Assembly (NCBI RefSeq): GCF_009755725.1
Contig: NZ_CP046619.1
Location: 3,100,001-3,164,000, forward strand
DNA length: 64,000 nucleotides
Source of the DNA: Diaminobutyricimonas sp. LJ205
GTDB lineage: Bacteria > Actinomycetota > Actinomycetes > Actinomycetales > Microbacteriaceae
Direction of reading: 5' to 3'
Shown: positions 51,815 to 61,000 of the stretch, one piece after another
How the letters are laid out: every line of letters begins with the position of its first letter
Position numbering within the stretch: the first letter of the stretch is position 1
Made by a program: the position numbers and the translations under genes
Notes under the pieces: generated by a model
Told to the model about the DNA's origin: nothing
What the model saw: the letters and a program-made list of their open reading frames with translations, nothing else
The model's database searches: none

Positions 51815-53116
51815 TTAGGCACCGAACTCGTCCCGCCCGGCAGCTGGATCGTCGGGACGTCGTGCGAAGAGCTCAGCAAGCACGAGCGCTGCCTGAGTCT
51901 CGGCCGGGCGCTCGGCGACACCGTGTCCGAGTGCGGCCTGAATCCGGTCGAGCCGGTTGATCAACGTGTTTCGATGCAGAAAGAGACGGTCAGCTGCGGG
52001 AGCGATGCGCATCCGCGTGTCGAAAAATGTCCGGAGGGTGTTGCGCATGTCGGCCATTTCTGGGTTGTCAGCGGCGAGATCACGAAGCTCATGCTCGACG
52101 AACCAGCGGGCGCGTTCCTCGTCCCGGCTAAGTACGATCGCTAACGCAGCGTCGCCGTAGGAGACTCCGCCGTTGGCGCGCAGACGGGCGGCCAGCCGCA
52201 GCGCATCGGACGCTTCCAGAAAGGTGCGCCGAAATCCGTCGGCTCCCGGGTGTGGTTCGCCAATGCCAACGAGCAGCGGTGCCGGCACGCGTAGATCCTC
52301 GACTCGGGGTGTGCGCCCAGGGCGATCTGTGGTCACCCAGAGGTGAATCGTCCCAGCACTCGTTTCGTATCGCAGCATTTGTTCGCTGCCGACTACGCGA
52401 GCGAACAAGTGAACGGGGCCATCCAGGACTCGCCGTTCGACCGTGCCTCCCGGAGGTACTCCGATGGCACAACTTATATGCCAGCCGATCAGCGGGATCC
52501 GCAGCAACTGTGTGGCCGCCTCGACATCCACGGGCTCTGCCTTCACCAGCGATTCAATCGCGCTCCGAATGCGAACCTGCTCAGCCAGGTAGACACGCCG
52601 GCGCTCCTCGATGATCGCATCGGTTGCTGCGCCGATCCACGCATCCACGGTTCCGGTAACAGAGGTCGCCAAGGCCGGGACGACGCTGATGCCGTCTGGA
52701 CGCACGCCAACGGCGGCATCGATCAGGAGCGACAGCCACTCATGCTGGATGCGACGCATTGTTTGGGTGATATCCGTCAAAGGGATGTCCCGCGCAACGA
52801 TGTCTTCGGCGAGATCACGATCGATCGCCCCCGTGTCGACCGGCGGGCTGTCCTCGTCAGCGAGGTGAAGCAAGGTCGCGGTGAGAACATGCTGGGCAAA
52901 CGTTCGAATGAGCGGCCACGGTGCGAGCGAGTCGTGAATCTCCTCTTGCAATGCGGCGAGGGATTGTTCCACGGCGCCGGCCACCCACCGGGTCGCGCCG
53001 TCTCCCAGTCTCGACCGTAGTTTCTCGGCCTCATGTCCCGGCAGCGAAACCGGTCCGAGGTCACCGTCCCAATCGAGCGTGGCAATGACCTTCGCCATCG
53101 AGTCTGCGGTCGACAC
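51815..53116 (-). CDS. PucR-type transcriptional regulator
   Basis: 433 residues, GTG start at 53116. The C-terminal PucR-type HTH is visible: NTLRTFFDTRMRIAPAADRLF, FLHRNTLINRLDRI. The upstream part contains the middle sensor-like region (GGDEF-related CdaR fold) but with low similarity. It is divergent from the DUF1269-like gene and may regulate the following envelope group or its own operon. Confidence 0.85.
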   Translation of the reverse strand: MSTADSMAKVIATLDWDGDLGPVSLPGHEAEKLRSRLGDGATRWVAGAVEQSLAALQEEIHDSLAPWPLIRTFAQHVLTATLLHLADEDSPPVDTGAIDRDLAEDIVARDIPLTDITQTMRRIQHEWLSLLIDAAVGVRPDGISVVPALATSVTGTVDAWIGAATDAIIEERRRVYLAEQVRIRSAIESLVKAEPVDVEAATQLLRIPLIGWHISCAIGVPPGGTVERRVLDGPVHLFARVVGSEQMLRYETSAGTIHLWVTTDRPGRTPRVEDLRVPAPLLVGIGEPHPGADGFRRTFLEASDALRLAARLRANGGVSYGDAALAIVLSRDEERARWFVEHELRDLAADNPEMADMRNTLRTFFDTRMRIAPAADRLFLHRNTLINRLDRIQAALGHGVAERPAETQAALVLAELFARRPDDPAAGRDEFGA

Positions 53117-53275
53117 GCGGTCAGTTTAAGCCCCGGAGTGCAGAGTGCACATCGTTGCGTCGAGGGCAGCGACAGAGCGCACGATGACCCGACTGCCAAT
53201 CCACGGGAGGGTTGATGAGTCGCGGACAAAGCCGCGCAAATTCAAACAAAGAATCAACGTGATCTGGAGGTCACT

Positions 53276-53881
53276 ATGTCCGAACACAACGTAATCGCCG
53301 TCCCCTTCGAGGACCGGAGCAACGCGTACCAGGCGCTCAGCGAGCTCAGGGGCGCCGGGCTGGAGGGGCGAGTCGAGGTGCTCGCCGCGAGCATCGTCAC
53401 CCGTGACGAGCAGGGCCGACTCGACGCCCCGGAGGGAGGCGACACCGTGGGTGGCGCCGCCACTTTGGGAGGCAGCCTGATTGGCAGCATGATCGGCGTC
53501 ATCGGCGGCCCGATCGGGATGCTGTTCGGGTGGACCGGAGGCCTGCTGGTTGGAGGGGCCTTCGACATCCGTCGCGCAGATCACTCCGACAGCGTGCTCG
53601 GCGAGATCAGCGGCTACATCCCCGTGGGCGGCACGGCCGTTGTCGCGGAGGTCAACGAGTACGCCGCCGAGGTCGTGGACAAGCTGATGACTGAGCTGGA
53701 CGGGACTGTGTACCGGCGTTCCGCCGAGGTGGTGCTCGCCGAGCTTGAGGCGGCAGAGGACGCCTATCTGAAGGCGCAGGAGGAAGCCGACCGAGCGGCG
53801 CACGAACAGCGGAAGGCTGACCGCCGCCAGAGGGTCGAGGAGTTCAAGGCGACCCTCAAGGAGAAGCTCGACATCCACTGA
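53276..53881 (+). CDS. DUF1269/DUF6325-type protein
   Basis: 201 residues, ATG 53276 after GGAGG. Gly-rich central region (GGAATLGGSLIGSMIGVIGGPIG in part, hydrophobic), followed by a charged coiled-coil from about 145 (EVVLAELEAAEDAYLKAQEE). The N-terminal part resembles DUF1269. Members are membrane-associated and stress-related by context. Followed by a hairpin. Confidence 0.75.
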   Translation: MSEHNVIAVPFEDRSNAYQALSELRGAGLEGRVEVLAASIVTRDEQGRLDAPEGGDTVGGAATLGGSLIGSMIGVIGGPIGMLFGWTGGLLVGGAFDIRRADHSDSVLGEISGYIPVGGTAVVAEVNEYAAEVVDKLMTELDGTVYRRSAEVVLAELEAAEDAYLKAQEEADRAAHEQRKADRRQRVEEFKATLKEKLDIH

Positions 53882-53891
53882 GTCGCCCGGC

Positions 53892-53938
53892 CGATCGGGG
53901 CACCGAGCGCGTTCCGACGCGCACGGCTGCCCCGATCG
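53892..53938. terminator. Hairpin terminator after the DUF1269-like gene
   Basis: CGATCGGGGCA (53892-53902) pairs with TGCCCCGATCG (53928-53938); inner stems are possible. 11 bp after the stop. Confidence 0.65.
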
Positions 53939-54016
53939 CCGTGACTCCTGGGGGAATCGGCGAGCAGGTGCTCTGTTGGCCACGCAACCGAAACCAAAGC
54001 GAACGGATGGCAAATC

Positions 54017-54586
54017 ATGGAGACCGAACGAGAAGTGCTCGTCACCGGCCGCGATCGCGGCGAGGCGGTACCAGAGGAGTTCGCACCCGAAGGACACGGC
54101 CTACGACCGGCGCGGATGACGCAGGAAGTCCGGGAGGCGCTATATGCGTCCATCACTGGCGTCGCCACCCTCTTGGTCATGATCCCGCTGTCTGAGGCGT
54201 TCACCGGGCGATCCGCCGCGAGCAGCCTCCTCGGCACTATGGGAGGACTGTTCGCCGCAAGCCTTGTCGCCGAAACGATCGCACACGCCAGCGAGCGTGG
54301 AGGAGCAACGCGGCGCAGCACGATGCGCCGGATCCTTGGAGTGTCGCTCCGCGCTCTCGAAATCACCGTCGTGCCCGCCGTTCTGCTGCTGCTCAGCGAC
54401 ACCGGCATCTGGAGCCTGAGGACGGGGCTGACTCTCGCGATTGCGGCGCTCACCATCTCCCAGCTTCTGCTCGTTCTCTGGGGTTTGCGCGGGAGCGCGA
54501 CCTCGAAGCGGCAGAAAGCGCGGTACCTACTGCTCCAGTTGGCAGCAGTCGGCGGAGTCGTCCTGCTCAAAGTCGTCGTCCATTAG
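54017..54586 (+). CDS. Membrane protein, function unknown
   Basis: 189 residues with four hydrophobic segments (about 48-63, 75-95, 118-136, 144-164, with the tail LLLQLAAVGGVVLLKVVV being possibly a fifth). No domain. The AI-2E gene follows 29 bp downstream, likely cotranscribed. Weak ribosome site. Confidence 0.7.
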   Translation: METEREVLVTGRDRGEAVPEEFAPEGHGLRPARMTQEVREALYASITGVATLLVMIPLSEAFTGRSAASSLLGTMGGLFAASLVAETIAHASERGGATRRSTMRRILGVSLRALEITVVPAVLLLLSDTGIWSLRTGLTLAIAALTISQLLLVLWGLRGSATSKRQKARYLLLQLAAVGGVVLLKVVVH

Positions 54587-54615
54587 CCCACCCATCCTGC
54601 AAACGAAGGAGCAGC

Positions 54616-55833
54616 ATGCGATCCCGAACTAGGTACCTGGACCGACTCACGACCGAAATCGCCCGAAGCGGACAGCAGGATCACGCGAACCTGGAGACTG
54701 CGGGCTCCGCGCCTGCCAACACACCCCGGGCATCCCTTTCGCAACTTTGGAGCGATGGTCTTGGGCGCGCCGGGACCCGCGGAGCGCAGATACTCCTCAT
54801 CGGCGCGCTCCTCGCGGCACTGGTCTGGCTGCTCACCCGCCTGTCGATCGTCACGATCCCTCTTGTGCTCGCGCTTATCTTGGCAGCGGCGTTCACCCCG
54901 TGGATGACCTGGACGCGACGACACGGTGTCCCGCCCGCCGTTGGCGCCGCGCTCGCACTCTTGTCCCTCCTCGCGGTGATCACCGTCGCTCTCGTCTTCG
55001 TCGGGGGATCCGTCAGCGACGAATGGCGCGAGCTCGCGATCAAGGCGGAGGATGGCTTCCAGCGCGTTGTGGCCTGCTTGCAGACTCTGCCGTTTTCACC
55101 GGACCAGCGTCAGCTAGATGACTTCAAGGAGCAGATCAGCGGTTGGGTCACGAGCGCCGAGTTCGGATCCGGCGCGCTGGGCGGAATCGGCGCCGTTGGC
55201 GAAGTGGGCGCGAGCCTCGGAATGATGGCGATCATCCTCTTCTTTTTGCTCAAAGACGGTCCGCAGATGTGGGAGTTCCTCGTCCGACCCTTCGAGGGAA
55301 TCGCCTACGCTCGCGCAGAGCGCATCAGGCGGAAGACCGTCGCAGTCTTCGGTGGCTACATCCGTAGCACCGCCGCCGCTGCACTATTCGACGCCGTGGG
55401 AATCCTCATCGGTCTGCTCATTCTGCAGGTCCCCCTCGCGGTACCGCTGGCGATTCTCACGCTCCTCCTCGCCTTCATCCCGATCATTGGCGCTGTGAGC
55501 GGGGGTGCGGTCGCCGCCCTGGTTGCCCTCGTCAGCAACGGACCGCTCAACGCGGCACTGGTCGTGATCGTCGTGATCATCGTCAATCAGCTCGAAGGGA
55601 ACGTCCTGAAGCCGATCCTGATGGGCAAGACGGTCAGCCTCCATGCATTGGTCGTGCTCGTCGTCATCGCCGCGGGCACGGCGGTCGGCGGAATCACAGG
55701 AGCCCTCCTCGCCGTCCCTCTTACTGCCGCAGCCTGGGGCGTCGTACAAGTGTGGGACGGCGACAACCTGCCCGCTCGTTGGGCGCGCCCGAAGGCGCGT
55801 GATCGGCGAACACTCCGCTCGGGTGAAACGTAA
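54616..55833 (+). CDS. AI-2E family permease
   Basis: 405 residues, ATG 54616 after GAAGGAGCAGC. Typical AI-2E layout: two N-terminal segments (LLIGALLAALVWLLTRL, then the block LVLALILAAAFTPWM), a cytoplasmic stretch with DEWRELAIKAEDG, and C-terminal segments including LLAFIPIIGAVSGG and VNQLEGNVLKPILMG. Family members are permeases with varied roles (autoinducer, Na+/H+ antiport); the substrate is open. Confidence 0.88.
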   Translation: MRSRTRYLDRLTTEIARSGQQDHANLETAGSAPANTPRASLSQLWSDGLGRAGTRGAQILLIGALLAALVWLLTRLSIVTIPLVLALILAAAFTPWMTWTRRHGVPPAVGAALALLSLLAVITVALVFVGGSVSDEWRELAIKAEDGFQRVVACLQTLPFSPDQRQLDDFKEQISGWVTSAEFGSGALGGIGAVGEVGASLGMMAIILFFLLKDGPQMWEFLVRPFEGIAYARAERIRRKTVAVFGGYIRSTAAAALFDAVGILIGLLILQVPLAVPLAILTLLLAFIPIIGAVSGGAVAALVALVSNGPLNAALVVIVVIIVNQLEGNVLKPILMGKTVSLHALVVLVVIAAGTAVGGITGALLAVPLTAAAWGVVQVWDGDNLPARWARPKARDRRTLRSGET

Positions 55834-55948
55834 TGGACGCTCGTTCTCGCGACGATCGCAGTTCCGATCGTGATCTACGGCCTCATGCCAACCCTGCAAA
55901 GGTGCGGCGAAGTAGACCCGACCTCGCACGAGGGTGCACTTGCGCCGC

Positions 55949-56461
55949 TTACTCGATTCGCAGCTTGAATCCCCGGTGCGACCCGACAAACCCCAGCCGC
56001 TCGTAAAAGCGATGGGCATCTTTCCGGGCTTCGTCGGACGTGAGCTGCACAAGCGAGGCGCCGACCGCGGGCGCTGCTGCGTCAATGACCCAGCGCATCA
56101 TGGCGGATCCGATCCCTGCCGACCGGCGGCTACTCGCGACCCGCACAGCTTCGATCAGGAGACGAGTGGCGCCACGCCTGGCCATGCCTGGGATGCGAGT
56201 GAGTTGCATGGTGGCCAGGATCTCCTGAGTCTCGCCGATGACCACGAGGAGCTCGTTGGATTGGTCCTCGATGAGCTCGACAAGAGCGGCGCGGTAGGCC
56301 GCCGTATCGGACTCCATTGCACGGTCGCCCCTCGCAGCGCTGATCGGGTCATCGGAAAGAAGAACCATCAGCGGGCCTAGATCGTCCGCGGTGGCACGGC
56401 GGAGGATGAAGTCTCCCGCCCTGGTGCTGAGCACGGTGGGGAGGGTTACGGACCTAATCAC
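55949..56461 (-). CDS. GNAT family acetyltransferase
   Basis: 170 residues. Patterns FILRRATADDLGPLMVLLSD, VIGETQEILATMQLTRIPGM, RGATRLLIEAVRV, RSAGIGSAMMRW (CoA-binding R-x2-G-x-G/A) and FYERLGFVGSHRGF are standard GNAT. The GTG at 56461 is used, with AGGAA upstream; the frame continues further but enters the neighbouring divergent gene. The substrate is unknown. Confidence 0.85.
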   Translation of the reverse strand: MIRSVTLPTVLSTRAGDFILRRATADDLGPLMVLLSDDPISAARGDRAMESDTAAYRAALVELIEDQSNELLVVIGETQEILATMQLTRIPGMARRGATRLLIEAVRVASSRRSAGIGSAMMRWVIDAAAPAVGASLVQLTSDEARKDAHRFYERLGFVGSHRGFKLRIE

Positions 56462-56597
56462 GATTTCGAATTCCTGAGGTCTGTCATTGAAACTCCTAAG
56501 CGCATTCGCTCGAACTAGAGCAGCTTTCAATTCAGCATGGTGAGCGGCTAGGGTGTCGCTCAGCGCCACCCGACAACGCGACTTCAACAAGGATTTC

Positions 56598-57293
56598 ATG
56601 CCCAGCTCGCGCGCACGCCTTGGCTTCGCAGTCACGATCCTGGCCGCGTTCGCCGTCGCCGGCTGCGCCACAGACCCGGAACCGGTTCCGGCTCCGGCTT
56701 CGGCACCGAGCGAGACGCCCGCGCCACTCGCCGTATCGGTGCCGATGCCGGACCTTGGTCCACCCCCACCTCGGCCTGAGCTCACCGACGAGCAACGCGA
56801 AACCCTTCGCTTGGAACGACTGGACTCCGCCTGGGAACGCGTGGTGACCCATCACCCCGGCGCAGTGCGCCCTGACCTCGTGTTCGCCGGCTATCTGGAG
56901 CCCGAGGATCGGACGAACGCGCTGACCACCTGCTTCACCGAGAAGGGCGTTCAGTTCGGCCTCGGCCCCGACGCTGAAGGCAAGGTAACCATCGAGGAGG
57001 TGTCCACTAGCACGGAGGAGGAGGCGGTTGGCGCCTACCTCTGCGAGGGCCGGTATCCGGTCCGCACCCTGGGCCCGCCGAGCGATGCACAACTCTCCTG
57101 GATGTACGACTACCTGACCCAGTTCCTGGTGCCGTGCTACGAAGCCAACGGGATCGAGAACCCTCCGGCGCCTCCACGGGCAGACTTCATCGCCAGCTGG
57201 GGGAGATTGATCTGGTTCCCCGACATGCGCAGCCTGCCGATGGATTCGCCGGAGGCCATCGCGATTAGGGAAGCGTGCCCGCCTCCGGCGTGA
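56598..57293 (+). CDS. Secreted proline-rich lipoprotein
   Basis: 231 residues. Signal (LGFAVTILAAFAVAGC), lipobox VAGC, then a Pro/Ala-rich linker (PEPVPAPASAPSETPAP) and a C-terminal domain with four cysteines (TTCFTEKG, YLCEGR, VPCYEANG, REACPPPA). The ATG at 56598 is used, with AAGGA upstream. No family recognised. Confidence 0.75.
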   Translation: MPSSRARLGFAVTILAAFAVAGCATDPEPVPAPASAPSETPAPLAVSVPMPDLGPPPPRPELTDEQRETLRLERLDSAWERVVTHHPGAVRPDLVFAGYLEPEDRTNALTTCFTEKGVQFGLGPDAEGKVTIEEVSTSTEEEAVGAYLCEGRYPVRTLGPPSDAQLSWMYDYLTQFLVPCYEANGIENPPAPPRADFIASWGRLIWFPDMRSLPMDSPEAIAIREACPPPA

Positions 57294-57333
57294 CAGAAGC
57301 GGTGATCTCCGCTGAGCGGAGCTAGTCCTGAGT

Positions 57334-57828
57334 TCACGCAGTAGCTCTCGTGAGGAAATCGTCGATCTGGTTGATGGACTCGCGCGAGCCCTCCTCAACG
57401 CCCATGTCGAGCACCTTTTGCAGGTCCTCGGCGGAGTCGTATGTGGAGACAAAGGTCGCGCGGGTGCCACCGGCCACCGGGGCGAAGGAGTAGACGTTGT
57501 GCGAGACCGGCAGGTCGGGGTTCGGTGTGAGGTCGGCCTCGGCGAAGCCGTCGTCGAAACTGAAACTGTGCGGCTCGTCGACCGCGGTGATCTGCCACCA
57601 TCCGCCGTACTTTTCGCCTTCAGGACTGGTCATGTAGTAGGTGCATCGGCCACCTGGGGTCAGGTCGTGGTCAACGAAGGTCGCCGGGTAGGTCGGCGGC
57701 CCCCAGACCTTCTCGAGCTGACGCGGGTCGGCGTAAAGCGCCCACACCCGGTCGACCGGCGCTGCGAATTCTGCGGTGATGGTGAGGGTGCGGTTGTCGA
57801 CGTCCTTGGCGATGTCGATGACAGGCAT
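57334..57828 (-). CDS. SRPBCC/AHSA1-type protein
   Basis: 164 residues. LTITAEFAAPVDRVWALYADPRQLEKVWGPP and GGRCTYYMTSPEGEKYGGWW, then SFSFDDGFAE and the closing helix EEGSRESINQIDDFL are typical of this family. The gene follows the ArsR gene with a one-base gap (TAA, C, ATG) and is its likely target, as is common for ArsR-AHSA1 pairs. It may bind a hydrophobic ligand. Confidence 0.92.
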   Translation of the reverse strand: MPVIDIAKDVDNRTLTITAEFAAPVDRVWALYADPRQLEKVWGPPTYPATFVDHDLTPGGRCTYYMTSPEGEKYGGWWQITAVDEPHSFSFDDGFAEADLTPNPDLPVSHNVYSFAPVAGGTRATFVSTYDSAEDLQKVLDMGVEEGSRESINQIDDFLTRATA

Positions 57829-57829
57829 G

Positions 57830-58174
57830 TTAGTTCTCCTCTTTGAGTGCTTGGTCGGCAAACAGGTCGTCGATCCGGTCGATGCGTCCGCGCCAGATTG
57901 CCTCGAACTCGCCGAGCAACGACGCGACCGACCGGATCGCCTCCACGTCTCCGCTGGCGAGCTGTTCGCGCCCGCTGCGTCGCTTGACCAGCAGGCTCGC
58001 GCGCTCAAGTACGGCGACGTGTTTCTGTACCGCGGCGAAACTCATGTCGTACTTCGCCGCGAGGTTTGTGACCGAGTGCTCTCCGGCCAGCACCCGCCGC
58101 AGGATGTCGCGGCGGGTCCGATCGGACAGCGCGTGGAAGAAGGCGTCCGCCCGCTCCTCGGTGTCCTCAATCAC
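57830..58174 (-). CDS. ArsR-type transcriptional regulator, probably leaderless
   Basis: 114 residues. FFHALSDRTRRDILRRVLAGEHSVTNLAAKYDMSFAAVQKHVAVL is a clear winged HTH (no metal-binding cysteines visible). I chose GTG 58174: the TTG 58189 that extends the frame falls on the -10 box. With TTGACA and TACAAT placed at 58206-58211 and 58181-58186, transcription should start at about 58174, so the message appears leaderless. Confidence 0.88.
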   Translation of the reverse strand: MIEDTEERADAFFHALSDRTRRDILRRVLAGEHSVTNLAAKYDMSFAAVQKHVAVLERASLLVKRRSGREQLASGDVEAIRSVASLLGEFEAIWRGRIDRIDDLFADQALKEEN

Positions 58175-58180
58175 AGATTC

Positions 58181-58211
58181 ATTGTACAACCGAAAGGTTG
58201 TAGGTTGTCAA
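58181..58211 (-). promoter_or_regulatory. Promoter and operator of the ArsR-SRPBCC operon
   Basis: Minus-strand TTGACA (58206-58211) and TACAAT (58181-58186), 19 bp apart. Between them lies the dyad ACAACCGAAAGGTTGT (58186-58201) and a further GGTTGT at 58203-58208, a typical place for an autoregulating ArsR protein. Confidence 0.7.
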
Positions 58212-58267
58212 GCGGGTGTCATCCATACGTCAGGGCCCCGACGCCTACGACGTAGAGCGGGTGCCTT

Positions 58268-58286
58268 TTAGGCTACCCTTACCTTC
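58268..58286 (+). promoter_or_regulatory. Putative iron box (DtxR/IdeR type)
   Basis: TTAGGCTACCCTTACCTTC matches 13 of 19 positions of the DtxR/IdeR consensus TTAGGTTAGGCTAACCTAA, and better the variant TTAGGTTAGCCTTACCTAA. It lies 31 bp upstream of the GTG start of the adenylation/acyltransferase gene. Confidence 0.65.
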
Positions 58287-58316
58287 TTTAGCTCCTGTCG
58301 TCCGGAGGCATCCACC

Positions 58317-60920
58317 GTGCTCACCACGCTGCCTGCACCACTTCTTACCTTGCGTGGTGGCGCCGACGAAGACGTCGCGCTTGTCACCGACGCGGGCACG
58401 CTGAGCTACGCCGAACTTGCCGACCGAGTCACGGAAAGACGCCACGAGCTCGGGACAACCCGTCGACTGGTGATGCTCCAGGGCTCGAACGCCATTCAAC
58501 CGGTGGTCACCTACCTTGCAGCTCTGGAGGGCGGGCACCCTGTGCTGCTGGTCGCACCGGGTGACGACGAAGCCTCGGTCCGTCACCGTGCGGCGCTGGC
58601 CGAGCGATTCGATCCCGATGTCATCGCGGCTGGGTCCGGCGACGGTCCTGCGCTTCATGAAGTGCGTGTCGGCAGCGCGCATGAGTTCGGGCCAGACCTG
58701 GCGCTGCTGATCAGCACCTCCGGCTCGACCGGGTCACCGAAGCTGGTCCGGCTGTCGCGGGACAACGTGCTGAGTAACGCCCGGGCCATCGCCGAGTACC
58801 TGCGGCTCAGCCCGGCAGACCGGGCAGCAACCACGCTGCCGATGCACTACTGCTACGGCCTGTCGGTGATCAACAGCCACCTGGTCGCCGGCGCCAGCAT
58901 CGCGCTCACGGAGCGCTCGGTGACCGACCCGGCATTCTGGGATGACGCGTCCGCCAACCAGATCACGTCCTTCGCCGGCGTTCCGTACACCTTTGAACTG
59001 CTCGAGACCGGCGGGTTCCTGGACCGGCTGCCGGCCGGGATCAGGTACCTCACCCAGGCCGGCGGCCGTCTCGCGCCCGAAGCCGTGCGTCGCTTCGCCC
59101 GCCTCGGCGACCGCCGCGGATTCGAGTTCTTCGTTATGTACGGCCAGACCGAAGCGACCGCGCGCATGGCCTACGTTCCCGCGGAACTTGCCGAACAGGC
59201 GGCAGGCAGCATCGGCAGGCCGATTCCGGGCGGCCGATTCCGCATCGATTCGGAGCCCGGCGCCGAGATCGGCGAGCTGGTCTACGAAGGCCCGAACGTG
59301 ATGCTCGGCTACGCCATGTCCCCATCTGACTTCGCCCTCGGCCGCACCGTTCATGAGCTGCGCACCGGCGACCTCGCCAGGCAGCGCAGCGACGGCCTGT
59401 TCGAGGTCGTGGGCCGGCTGAACCGGTTCGTGAAGGTGTACGGGTTGCGGGTCGATCTCGACGAGGTCCAACGACTGCTCGCTGAGGAGGGCATCGAGAC
59501 TCGAACGGCCAGTGCCGGCGAGAGGCTGCTGGTGTTCGTTCGCGCCGAACGGCAGGTCGAGGCCGCCCGCACGCGTGCTGCGGCCCTCCTCGGTATCCCC
59601 GCCCATTCGGTTCGCGCGTATCCGATCACCGAGTTCCCGTGCACCGCCAGCGGCAAGCCTGACTTCGGGGCACTGGTTCAATACGCGAGCCTGCTCGATG
59701 AGCCAGCGATGCCGGGCACTGCAGACCAGACGGTCACGGCCGAGACGATCCGGGCACTGTTCATCGAGCTGCTCGGCCGCTCCGACGCATCCGTTGACGA
59801 CAGCTTCGCCGGACTCGGCGGAGACTCCCTGAGTTACGTCGAAGTCTCGCTGCGGCTCGAAGAGCTGCTCGGCAAGCTGCCCCGGGACTGGCCATCCCGG
59901 TCGGCCAAAGAATTAGCTGCAGGCGCAGCATCCGCCCGTGAAGAAGCCGGCGAACCGCATCGAACCGCCGAAGACCCAGAGCGTCAGCTGAGGCGAGCGA
60001 AGGTGCGTCGACGCTTTCCCCACGTCGAAACCCCGGCGGCTCTCCGCGCCATCGCGATCATGCTGATCGTCGCCACTCATGCCGACCTGATCAGCCTCCA
60101 GGGCGGCGCCCACCTGCTGCTGGCCGTCGCCGGGTACAACCTCGCGCGCTTCCAGCTCGCCGACGTGGCGGGCGCCACCCGCGTACGCCGCCTGATGCGG
60201 AGCGCGGCTCAGATCGCGATACCCGCCGTGCTCTGGATCGGCGCGGTCGCACTGCTGAGCGGCAAGTACACCTGGACGACCGCGTTGCTGGTGAACAACG
60301 TGGTCACCGGAGGTGGCCGGTGGAACGAGCAATGGCAGTTCTGGTTCCTCGAAGCGGCCGTGTGGGCACTGCTCGGCCTCGCGCTACTCTTTGCGGTGCG
60401 CCCGATCGACCGGCTCGAACGCCGGTACCCGTGGGCCTTCGCGGTGGTCTTCCTCGGCGCTGCCCTCGCCGCTCGGTTGGCGCTGACGGGTGTCGAAGCA
60501 GATGGGATCGAGCGATATACGGTCGCCATCGTGCTGTGGTGCCTTGCGCTCGGCTGGGTCATCGCCCGCGCCGACACAGCAGGGAAGCGCGTCGCTGTGT
60601 CAGCCGCCGTCATCGCCGCCACCACCGGCTTCTTCGGCGACCCGGTGCGGGAAGCGGTCGTGATCGTGGGGCTGCTGCTATTGATCTGGGTGCCGCGGTT
60701 GCGCTTGCCGCGATCGATCGTTCCCGTCGTTCGACTGCTCGCCGGCGCGTCCCTGTTCATCTACCTGACGCACTGGGTGGTGTATCCGGCGTGGGAAGAG
60801 AGCGCGCCGTGGATCGGGACCGCGCTGTCGATGATCGTCGGCGTCGCCGCCTGGTACTGCTATCGGCTGGTCAACGGATGTCTCGGCGCGCTGCGCACGC
60901 GGCTTCGGCTCCTCCGATGA
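58317..60920 (+). CDS. Adenylation, carrier and membrane acyltransferase fusion protein
   Basis: 867 residues, GTG 58317 after GGAGG. Three parts: an AMP-binding adenylation domain (TSGSTGSPKLVRLS near 130, YGQTEATARMAYVP near 275, TGDLARQRSDGLFEVVGRLNRFVKVYGLRVD); a carrier domain with phosphopantetheine serine S504 in GLGGDSLSYVEV; and from about 560 a membrane acyltransferase-3-like domain with about nine segments (LRAIAIMLIVATHADLI at its start, where H is the expected catalytic position; FLFIYLTHWVVYPAW near the end). It could load an acyl or amino acid, hold it on the carrier and transfer it across or onto a membrane product. The iron box upstream suggests iron-controlled expression, perhaps a siderophore-related role. 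The substrate is unknown. Confidence 0.85.
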   Translation: MLTTLPAPLLTLRGGADEDVALVTDAGTLSYAELADRVTERRHELGTTRRLVMLQGSNAIQPVVTYLAALEGGHPVLLVAPGDDEASVRHRAALAERFDPDVIAAGSGDGPALHEVRVGSAHEFGPDLALLISTSGSTGSPKLVRLSRDNVLSNARAIAEYLRLSPADRAATTLPMHYCYGLSVINSHLVAGASIALTERSVTDPAFWDDASANQITSFAGVPYTFELLETGGFLDRLPAGIRYLTQAGGRLAPEAVRRFARLGDRRGFEFFVMYGQTEATARMAYVPAELAEQAAGSIGRPIPGGRFRIDSEPGAEIGELVYEGPNVMLGYAMSPSDFALGRTVHELRTGDLARQRSDGLFEVVGRLNRFVKVYGLRVDLDEVQRLLAEEGIETRTASAGERLLVFVRAERQVEAARTRAAALLGIPAHSVRAYPITEFPCTASGKPDFGALVQYASLLDEPAMPGTADQTVTAETIRALFIELLGRSDASVDDSFAGLGGDSLSYVEVSLRLEELLGKLPRDWPSRSAKELAAGAASAREEAGEPHRTAEDPERQLRRAKVRRRFPHVETPAALRAIAIMLIVATHADLISLQGGAHLLLAVAGYNLARFQLADVAGATRVRRLMRSAAQIAIPAVLWIGAVALLSGKYTWTTALLVNNVVTGGGRWNEQWQFWFLEAAVWALLGLALLFAVRPIDRLERRYPWAFAVVFLGAALAARLALTGVEADGIERYTVAIVLWCLALGWVIARADTAGKRVAVSAAVIAATTGFFGDPVREAVVIVGLLLLIWVPRLRLPRSIVPVVRLLAGASLFIYLTHWVVYPAWEESAPWIGTALSMIVGVAAWYCYRLVNGCLGALRTRLRLLR

Positions 60921-61000
60921 CGTGACGTTCATCCGCCGATGATCGAGCACAGGCGTCACTTGCCTTCACGACTCGGCACCGTCGGCGTACCGTAGCCGCC

